From NCBI GenBank assembly GCA_031280115.1, contig JAITHF010000068.1:1-5358 (forward strand): a stretch of DNA of 5,358 bases, written 5' to 3'. This DNA is from Spirochaetaceae bacterium (GTDB lineage: Bacteria > Spirochaetota > Spirochaetia > Treponematales > Breznakiellaceae). Both the position numbers and the translations under genes were made by a program. Below the pieces are notes generated by a model. The model did no database searches. It was not told where the DNA came from and worked only from the letters and a program-made list of their open reading frames with translations. Shown one piece after another: positions 1-4,336 of the stretch; position 1 is the stretch's first letter, and each line of letters opens with the position of its first letter.

Positions 1-114
1 CTGCGGAAGGGCGCAGGCGGAAGGGCGCGGCGTAGGAAGCCTTTAGCGGGGGTTTGGGGGAACTGGTTCCCCCAAAAACTCTTCAAAGAGCCGCGAAACA
101 TGAAGCGCCGGTAA
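1..114 (+). CDS. Possible 3' end of an upstream gene, truncated by the window edge
   Basis: Frame 1 is open from the first base to a TAA at 112-114, giving 37 codons with no visible start. The peptide is basic and of low complexity, beginning LRKGAGGRARRRK and ending LFKEPRNMKRR. Its end matches the end of the FemAB-like protein at 4126 (KEARNMKR), in the same reading frame, because both are encoded by copies of the same repeat. That parallel is the main argument that this is a real gene end. Against it, a 37-codon open frame is not rare in GC-rich DNA, and the other two plus-strand frames also close nearby, at 33-35 and 44-46, so the upstream gene could end in any of the three. A 12-bp direct repeat (3-14 and 17-28) lies inside it. 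No function can be proposed. Confidence 0.25.
   Translation: MRKGAGGRARRRKPLAGVWGNWFPQKLFKEPRNMKRR
34..114 (+). repeat. Dispersed repeat member R1 (full length, variant hairpin)
   Basis: The member starts with AGGAAGCCTTTA (34-45), whose reverse complement recurs at 508-519 in member R3. Next comes a perfect 11-bp inverted repeat, TTTGGGGGAAC (53-63) and GTTCCCCCAAA (66-76), with a 2-nt centre. Then follow CTCTT-CA-AAGAG (79-90) and GCGAAACATGAAGCGC (93-108), ending in CCGGTAA. The order of modules is the same as in R3 and R5 read on the minus strand. The hairpin arms differ in sequence from theirs but still pair perfectly. The stretch 84-110 matches 4099-4125 at 25 of 27 positions. Confidence 0.75.
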
Positions 115-119
115 AAAAG

Positions 120-174
120 CCCTCCAAATTCTCTTCAAGAGGCGCAAAGCGCCGATAATCCGTTATATACTAAT
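120..174 (+). repeat. Dispersed repeat member R2 (truncated), left arm of an inverted repeat
   Basis: This stretch matches the reverse complement of 428-484 over about 55-57 bp, with two single-base gaps and roughly seven mismatches. The shared blocks are CCCTCCAAATTCTCTT, AAGAGGCGC, AAAGCGCCG and TATAC(T/C)AA. It carries only the right half of the family hairpin: the left arm is missing and AAAAAAG stands in its place. It therefore looks like a truncated member. Together with R3 it brackets the 21-bp tandem array in inverted orientation. In the family's open frame it would read LQILFKRR, but no start codon precedes it. Confidence 0.75.
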
Positions 175-197
175 GATTTATGCGGGGACAGGATAGT

Positions 198-407
198 TTT
201 TCTTGACTACAAGAAACTTTTTCTTGACTGCAAAATAACTTTTCTTGACTGCAAAATAACTTTTCTTGACTGCAAAATAACTTTTCTTGACTGCAAGAAA
301 CATTTTCTTGACTGCAAAAAAACTTTTCTTGACTGCAAGAAAACTTTTCTTGACTGCAAAAAAACTTTTCTTGACTGCAAAAAAACTTTTCTTGACTGCA
401 AAAAAAC
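198..407. repeat. Tandem array of ten 21-bp units
   Basis: Ten contiguous units start at 198, 219, 240, 261, 282, 303, 324, 345, 366 and 387, with no length variation. Each begins TTTTCTTGACTGC (unit 1 has ACTAC), and the remaining 8 nt vary. Units 2-4 are identical and end AAAATAAC. Units 6 and 8-10 are identical and end AAAAAAAC. Units 1, 5 and 7 carry AAGAAA and so form a near-perfect palindrome, TTTCTTG-ACTG-CAAGAAA. Runs of identical neighbours suggest slippage or unequal exchange. The period is a multiple of three, so both strands stay open through it, and it equals about two helical turns. The right edge merges into a 14-bp palindrome, AAAAACCGGTTTTT (402-415). There are no spacers, so it is not a CRISPR array. 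Confidence 0.97.
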
Positions 408-488
408 CGGTTTTTGTACCGCGCTCTGTTGGTATATTAAAAAATTACCGGCGCTTTCGCGCCTCTTAAAGAGAATTTGGAGGGTCAT
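207..488 (-). CDS. Candidate small heptad-repeat ORF; may not be a real gene
   Basis: A 93-codon minus-strand frame starts with ATG at 488-486, inside the hairpin of repeat member R3. It opens MTLQILFKRRESAGNF and then reads through the tandem array as repeated FLQSRKV or ILQSRKV heptads. GGAGG lies 4 nt before the ATG, a usable though close ribosome binding site, but both would be locked in the 11-bp hairpin. A second copy of the same start exists at 4240 (minus), reading MTLHILFKRR. Its four base differences all fall at third codon positions, which hints at coding. Against a real gene: the length comes almost entirely from a DNA repeat whose period is divisible by three, there is no recognisable domain, and the array is also open on the other strand. 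Confidence 0.2.
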   Translation of the reverse strand: MTLQILFKRRESAGNFLIYQQSAVQKPVFLQSRKVFLQSRKVFLQSRKVFLQSRKVFLQSRKCFLQSRKVILQSRKVILQSRKVILQSRKSFL

Positions 489-548
489 AGACCCTCCAAA
501 CCACCCATAAAGGCTTCCTGCGTTGAGCCGCTAACGTTATCAAAGCGC
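428..548 (-). repeat. Dispersed repeat member R3 (full length)
   Basis: On the plus strand this holds, in order, GGTATATTA, CCGGCGCTTTCGCGCCTCTT, AAGAG, an 11-bp perfect hairpin, TAAAGGCTTCCT (508-519) and GTTATCAAAGCGC. The hairpin arms are TTTGGAGGGTC (476-486) and GACCCTCCAAA (490-500), with loop ATA. Positions 459-548 align with 4211-4299 as an imperfect direct repeat, while 428-484 pair with 120-174 as an inverted repeat. The hairpin is strong but is followed by AAACCACC or its equivalent rather than a T-run on either strand, so it is not a standard intrinsic terminator. Confidence 0.8.
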
Positions 549-608
549 ACTGAGGCGCCGCTTCTGGGTTGTGACTAAAATCGCAAACCCTATCGCCGCA
601 GGAAGCAC

Positions 609-646
609 GTGAAACCCCCGCAGGGGGTGAAACAGCCTCCGGGCTG
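609..646 (+). other. Pair of small hairpins with a GTGAAAC direct repeat upstream of metG
   Basis: GTGAAAC occurs at 609-615 and again at 627-633, an 18-bp spacing. A 6-bp stem, ACCCCC (614-619) with GGGGGT (623-628), closes a GCA loop between them. CAGCC (633-637) pairs with GGCTG (642-646) around TCCG. A G-rich run (651-667) follows. These could be part of a metG leader or another dispersed repeat, or could sit entirely upstream of the promoter. I see no T-box features and cannot assign a regulator. The rest of 549-692 shows nothing else I can support. Confidence 0.35.
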
Positions 647-655
647 CGCAGGGGG

Positions 656-684
656 TTGCGGGGGGGGTCTTTTTATAGTATATT
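656..684 (+). promoter_or_regulatory. Possible sigma-70-type promoter for metG
   Basis: TTGCGG (656-661) and TATATT (679-684) are separated by 17 bp. The -10 box matches the consensus at 5 of 6 positions, but the -35 box at only 3 of 6. Transcription would begin about 7 bp downstream, at or next to the ATG at 693, so the mRNA would be leaderless or nearly so. This fits the absence of any Shine-Dalgarno-like sequence in the bases just before the ATG. AT-rich hexamers are easy to find, so this is tentative. Confidence 0.3.
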
Positions 685-692
685 AGCGCCTT

Positions 693-2963
693 ATGAAACG
701 ACGACTCATTACTTCCGCCCTCCCCTATGTCAATAACGTGCCTCATCTGGGTAATCTTATTCAAGTTTTGTCTGCCGACGGGTTTGCGCGGTTCTGCCGG
801 CTTCGGGAATATGACACCCTCTATGTATGCGGCACCGACGAATATGGAACCGCCACGGAAAATAAAGCCGCAGAAGAAGGCGTAAGCCCTCAAGAGCTCT
901 GCGACCGGTATCACGCGCTCCACGCGGATATTTACCGGTGGTTCGCCATTGATTTTGATATATTCGGCAGAACCTCAACCCCTGTCCAAACCGAAATCGT
1001 GCAAGACATCTTCAAAAAACTGGACGCAAAGGGCCTTGTCAAGGAGCATACCATCGAACAGCTCCACTGCGCCCGGTGCGGGCGCTTTCTGGCAGACCGG
1101 TACGTCCGGGGGGTCTGCCCCCACTGCGGCTACGCCGAAGCCCGGGGGGACCAGTGCGAAATCTGCGGGAAACTCCTTGACCCCACAGACCTCAAAGAGC
1201 CTAAGTGCGCCCGCTGCGGCGCGGCGCCGTCGCTTGAATCAACAAAACACCTCTATATCGACCTGCCCCAGATAAAGGGGCCCCTTGAGGCGTGGCTCAA
1301 AGACGCGTCGGCCAAGGGCTTTTGGGCGTATAACGCGCTTCAAATGACCCAGGCGTGGATACGCGACGGGCTGCGGGAACGGGCCATTACCCGCGACCTT
1401 AAATGGGGTATTCCGGTGCCGAAAACAGGGTACGAAGAGAAGGTTTTCTATGTGTGGTTCGACGCGCCTATCGGCTACATCTCCATTACCGGCAGCCTGG
1501 GCGCCCGCACGCAGGCGGGCTGGCGAGCCTTTGTGGACCGGTGGTGGAAAGCGCCGGAAGAGGTGGAGCTCTTTCAGTTTATCGGGAAAGACAATATCCC
1601 CTTTCATACGGTTATCTTCCCCTCAAGCCTTTTGGGAACCGGCGAAAAGTGGACCATGCTCCACCACATGTCCAGCACCGAATATCTTAACTATGAGAGC
1701 GGCAAGTTCTCCAAGTCAAAAGGGGTGGGCGTGTTCGGCACGGACGCCATGGAAACCGGCATTGCCCCTGACCTGTGGCGGTTCTATATCTTTTATAACC
1801 GGCCTGAAAAGGCGGACGCCCTCTTTACCTGGAAAGATTTTCAGGAAAAGGTGAACGGCGAGCTTATCGGCAATCTGGGGAATCTGGTGAACCGGACCCT
1901 TTCGTTTGTGGGCCGCTACTACCAAGGCGCCGTACCAAAGCGGAGCGGGAACCCCCGTTTCTGGGAGGAACTGCGCGGGTATGAGGCGCGTATTACCGAG
2001 AAACTTGAACGCGCCGAACTGCGGGACGCTTTCCGCGCAATCTTCGAGCTCTCCTCGTTTGCGAACAAGGCGTTTCAGGACGGGGCGCCCTGGCGCGCCC
2101 GCACAGAAGACCCGCCGGCGGCTGAAACGCTTATCCGCGACCTCTGTTACGCGGTCCGGGACATCGGGATAATGATACGCCCCTATATGCCCGGGGCGGC
2201 GGAGAAAATTATTTCGTTCTTCGGCCTCCGCTTTGAAGAAGACCGGGTGTTATGGCGCCTTCTTGGGGTTGATGGGGGGCTTGAAAAGGTGGTGAAGAGC
2301 GAGGTGCTGTTCGCCAGACTGGAGGATGACAAGGCGGCGGCCCTGCGGGAGCGCTACGCAGGCGCCCAGCGGGACAGGGCAGGCGCCGCCTCCCCTTCTT
2401 CCCCTCTTTTTATAGAGAAAACAGAGAAAATAGAGAAAATAGAAAAAACAGAAAAAACAGAAAAGCCGGAGGCGCCGCGCTTAAACCGCACCCTTGACCT
2501 GCGGGCGGCGCAGATTGTGAAGGCCGAGCCGCACCCCAAGGCAGACAAACTGTTTATCCTGACCCTTGAGATCGCCGGTGAAGAGCGGGTCATCGTGTCC
2601 GGCCTTATCCCCCACTACACCGCTGAAGCGCTTATAGGGAAGCGTATTATTGTGGCGTACAACCTGAAGAGCGCGAAACTGCGGGGCGTCGCGAGCCGCG
2701 GGATGCTTCTTGCCGCATCCGATACGGACGACCAGGGGCGGGAGCGGGTGGAGGTGCTGGACGCGGGAAACGCGCCCACCGGGACCAGGGCGCTCCTTGC
2801 CGGCGAAGAGGCGGGGGCCGCGCCTGAAGAAATAACCATCGAGACCTTTAAGTCAGTGCCGCTCAGGGTCAGGGATTACTGCGTTGAATCAGAGGGCGCG
2901 GCGCTTTGCCTTGCAGGAGAGCCGGTACGCGCCGGGGTCATCGCGAACGGCGCCGTGCAGTAG
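693..2963 (+). CDS. metG: Methionyl-tRNA synthetase with fused C-terminal tRNA-binding domain
   Basis: This cytoplasmic enzyme charges tRNA-Met with methionine using ATP, supplying both initiator and elongator tRNAs. The 756-residue protein begins MKRRLITSALPYVNN, the usual N-terminal strand of class I MetRS. HLGN (residues 18-21) is the HIGH signature and KFSKS (338-342) the KMSKS loop. Four CXXC pairs at 126/129, 142/145, 155/158 and 172/175 form the connective-peptide zinc knuckles of the two-knuckle type. The anticodon-binding helical domain follows, to about residue 560. A charged linker (575-592) then leads to an EMAP/Trbp111-type OB-fold domain from about 598, recognised by HPKADKL, VSGL and a GVASRGMLLAAS stretch. 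A further tail of about 70 residues follows the core OB fold. The start is fixed by homology, since no clear ribosome binding site precedes it. The FemAB-like gene follows after 14 bp, so the two are probably co-transcribed. No damage is visible. Confidence 0.97.
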   Translation: MKRRLITSALPYVNNVPHLGNLIQVLSADGFARFCRLREYDTLYVCGTDEYGTATENKAAEEGVSPQELCDRYHALHADIYRWFAIDFDIFGRTSTPVQTEIVQDIFKKLDAKGLVKEHTIEQLHCARCGRFLADRYVRGVCPHCGYAEARGDQCEICGKLLDPTDLKEPKCARCGAAPSLESTKHLYIDLPQIKGPLEAWLKDASAKGFWAYNALQMTQAWIRDGLRERAITRDLKWGIPVPKTGYEEKVFYVWFDAPIGYISITGSLGARTQAGWRAFVDRWWKAPEEVELFQFIGKDNIPFHTVIFPSSLLGTGEKWTMLHHMSSTEYLNYESGKFSKSKGVGVFGTDAMETGIAPDLWRFYIFYNRPEKADALFTWKDFQEKVNGELIGNLGNLVNRTLSFVGRYYQGAVPKRSGNPRFWEELRGYEARITEKLERAELRDAFRAIFELSSFANKAFQDGAPWRARTEDPPAAETLIRDLCYAVRDIGIMIRPYMPGAAEKIISFFGLRFEEDRVLWRLLGVDGGLEKVVKSEVLFARLEDDKAAALRERYAGAQRDRAGAASPSSPLFIEKTEKIEKIEKTEKTEKPEAPRLNRTLDLRAAQIVKAEPHPKADKLFILTLEIAGEERVIVSGLIPHYTAEALIGKRIIVAYNLKSAKLRGVASRGMLLAASDTDDQGRERVEVLDAGNAPTGTRALLAGEEAGAAPEEITIETFKSVPLRVRDYCVESEGAALCLAGEPVRAGVIANGAVQ
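2415..2468 (+). repeat. In-frame 9-bp repeat in the metG linker
   Basis: Six 9-bp units of the form GA(G/A)AA(A/G) plus ATA, ACA or CCG encode EK(T/I/P) six times at MetRS residues 575-592. The tract is A-rich inside a GC-rich gene and lies between the catalytic/anticodon-binding body and the C-terminal tRNA-binding domain. It probably acts as a flexible, highly charged tether. Because the unit is 9 bp, copy-number changes would keep the frame, so length variation between strains is expected. Confidence 0.85.
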
Positions 2964-2977
2964 CCGCGCCTATCACT

Positions 2978-4126
2978 ATGCGAAGCAGGCAATATTTGAA
3001 CCATGCAACTATCCATGAGGTAAAAGGCCCGGAAAGCGGGGCTGTTTATCTTAAATCCATTGTTCCTTCGGAACTTTCGGTCTGCAATAAGGCGGAGTCC
3101 TTTCTCCAGTCCGGTTTTTGGGGGAGTTTCAAGGCCCATTTCGGCTGGAACGTGCGGGCTTTTACGGTTGACTGGGGTTTCGGCGGGGAGCGCCCCCTGC
3201 TTGTCATCCGCCGGCGCCTTGCCTTCGGCTTTTGTTTCGCCTATGTGCCCTGGGGCCCTGAGTTTCCTGAAGGTTTCCCCGATGACGGCGCGGCGCGGAA
3301 TACGGCGCTCCTTGAGCTTGCCCGGAGCCTTTGCCCCCTTATGCCGGACAACGTGGCGTTTATCCGCTTTGACCCGCCCTGGTATACTGAGGGGCCCGGC
3401 ACGCCTGCGCCGGTTTTGTCCGAGCCTTTTTCCCCGGCAGGCGCTGACGTCCAGCCCCCTGACACGGTGCTGCTTGACCTTACCCAGCCGGAGAAGGCGC
3501 TGTTAGGGGGGATGAAGGGCAAGTGGCGTTATAACGTGGGGCTTGCCGGCAAGCGGGGGGTTACGGTGCGGCGCGGGGGCAGCGGCGCGGATCTTGAGCG
3601 GTTTTACCAGCTTCTTACGGAAACCGCCCGCCGGGACGGTATCGCGCTGCACAGCCTTGGGTATTACAAAACGTTGTTTACCCATTGCGCCGGGTATCTT
3701 GACCAGGGGCAGGAGGCGGCGCTGTATCTGGCGGAGCATGAAGGGGAGGTTCTGGCAGGGATTGTGGTGCTGTTCCGGGGGGCTCAGGCGGTGTATCTTT
3801 ACGGCGCGTCGTCTGACCGCAAACGGAACCTTATGGCGCCCTATGCCCTCCAGTGGAGCGCCATACAGGACGCGAAGGCCCGGGGCTGCCGGGTGTACGA
3901 CCTGTTCGGCATTCCGCCCCGGGACGACCCCGGCCACCCTATGGCGGGGCTGTACCGGTTCAAGACGGGGTTTGGGGGGCGGATTATCCACCGCCCGGGG
4001 AGTTGGGACTATGCGTACCGCCCGCTGGTGAAGGCGCTTTTTGTACTGGCCGAGGGGCTGCGGAAAAAACTCCGCACCTTCCGCAGCCGCCGTTCGCACA
4101 AAGAGGCGCGAAACATGAAGCGCTGA
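2978..4126 (+). CDS. FemAB/MurM-type peptidoglycan aminoacyltransferase
   Basis: The family transfers amino acids from aminoacyl-tRNA onto the stem peptide of lipid-linked peptidoglycan precursors, at the cytoplasmic face of the membrane, using paired GNAT-like domains. Visible family marks in the 382-residue product are AESFLQSGFWGSFKAHFGW near the N-terminus, GKWRYNVGLAGKRGV around residues 180-195, YLYGASSDRKRNLMAPY around 273-290, and the C-terminal block starting YDLFGIPP at residue 307 and continuing through HPMAGLYRFKTGFGG. The ATG at 2978 is chosen because it lies just after the metG stop. An in-frame TTG at 2906 lies within metG and adds only an Arg-rich stretch unlike the family. 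No strong ribosome binding site is visible, so translation may be coupled to metG. The substrate cannot be read from sequence; glycine addition to an ornithine-type peptidoglycan is plausible for a treponeme. The tail after about residue 370 (KEARNMKR) is encoded by a dispersed repeat. Confidence 0.9.
   Translation: MRSRQYLNHATIHEVKGPESGAVYLKSIVPSELSVCNKAESFLQSGFWGSFKAHFGWNVRAFTVDWGFGGERPLLVIRRRLAFGFCFAYVPWGPEFPEGFPDDGAARNTALLELARSLCPLMPDNVAFIRFDPPWYTEGPGTPAPVLSEPFSPAGADVQPPDTVLLDLTQPEKALLGGMKGKWRYNVGLAGKRGVTVRRGGSGADLERFYQLLTETARRDGIALHSLGYYKTLFTHCAGYLDQGQEAALYLAEHEGEVLAGIVVLFRGAQAVYLYGASSDRKRNLMAPYALQWSAIQDAKARGCRVYDLFGIPPRDDPGHPMAGLYRFKTGFGGRIIHRPGSWDYAYRPLVKALFVLAEGLRKKLRTFRSRRSHKEARNMKR
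4099..4125 (+). repeat. Dispersed repeat member R4 (fragment) forming the end of the FemAB-like gene
   Basis: This 27-bp stretch matches 84-110 at 25 positions, sharing CAAAGAG and CGCGAAACATGAAGCGC. It encodes the last residues of the FemAB-like protein, KEARNMKR, and reaches into its TGA stop (4124-4126). In R1 the same bases in the same frame read KEPRNMKRR and then TAA. The hairpin half of the family is absent here, so this is a fragment or an ancient insertion. Confidence 0.7.
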
Positions 4127-4140
4127 CAGCCGGAGGCTGT
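4126..4140 (+). terminator. Small hairpin at the FemAB-like stop codon, weak terminator candidate
   Basis: ACAGCC (4126-4131) pairs with GGCTGT (4135-4140) around a GGA loop. The stem begins at the last base of the stop codon. The following bases, TCCTTTACGG, are only moderately T-rich, so termination would be weak at best. A second, looser stem, TTTACG (4144-4149) with CGTAAA (4161-4166), follows. The only T6 run (4194-4199) has no convincing stem directly before it. Confidence 0.25.
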
Positions 4141-4210
4141 TCCTTTACGGGAAGTTCGCACGTAAAATGCGGCGCTTTTATACCACCAACGTATTTTTTG
4201 AGCCCGCCCC

Positions 4211-4299
4211 GCGCCTTTTGAAGAGGATGTGGAGGGTCATAGATCCTCCACGCCACCCCTAAAGGCGACGTGTGCAGCGCCCGTGCGTTATCGAATCGC
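4211..4299 (-). repeat. Dispersed repeat member R5 (full length)
   Basis: The stretch aligns with 459-548 through GCGCCT, TT-AAGAG, a hairpin, CCACCC-TAAAGGC and a closing GTTATC-AA-CGC block. The hairpin arms are GTGGAGGGTC (4229-4238) and GATCCTCCAC (4242-4251) with the same ATA loop as R3. One pair is changed to G-C on both sides, and two further pairs become G-T wobbles on the plus strand. It lies between two convergent genes, a typical place for REP-like elements. On the minus strand it contains GGAGG-N4-ATG opening a 20-codon frame (4240 down to 4178). The gap 4300-4336, up to the stop of the next gene, shows only short GC-rich self-complementary bits. Confidence 0.8.
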
Positions 4300-4336
4300 G
4301 GTGAGCCGCCCTGTACGCGCCTTCGGCTGCCGGCGC

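Noticed and set aside
198..407. CRISPR array
   Set aside because: The 21-bp units are directly adjacent with no unique spacers, and no cas genes are nearby.
198..440. Ten tandem promoters from the TTGACT boxes
   Set aside because: No -10-like hexamer lies 16-18 bp after the boxes. The TATATT at 433 is about 35 bp from the last one.
287..469. 60-codon plus-strand frame through the array
   Set aside because: It is open only because the repeat period is divisible by three, and its start is a TTG inside a repeat unit with no ribosome binding site.
476..500. Intrinsic terminator at the R3 hairpin
   Set aside because: The stem is strong, but no T-run follows it on either strand.
609..692. T-box or other aminoacyl-tRNA-sensing leader for metG
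   Set aside because: No T-box consensus or specifier-loop architecture is visible, and the likely transcription start is downstream of the hairpins.
540..923. 127-codon minus-strand frame overlapping the start of metG
   Set aside because: It lies antisense to a certain gene, has no recognisable domain, and is a shadow of GC-rich codon use. The same holds for other long frames opposite metG and the FemAB-like gene.
2906..2977. Upstream TTG start for the FemAB-like gene
   Set aside because: It begins inside metG and would add an Arg-rich 24-residue stretch that does not resemble the family's N-terminus.
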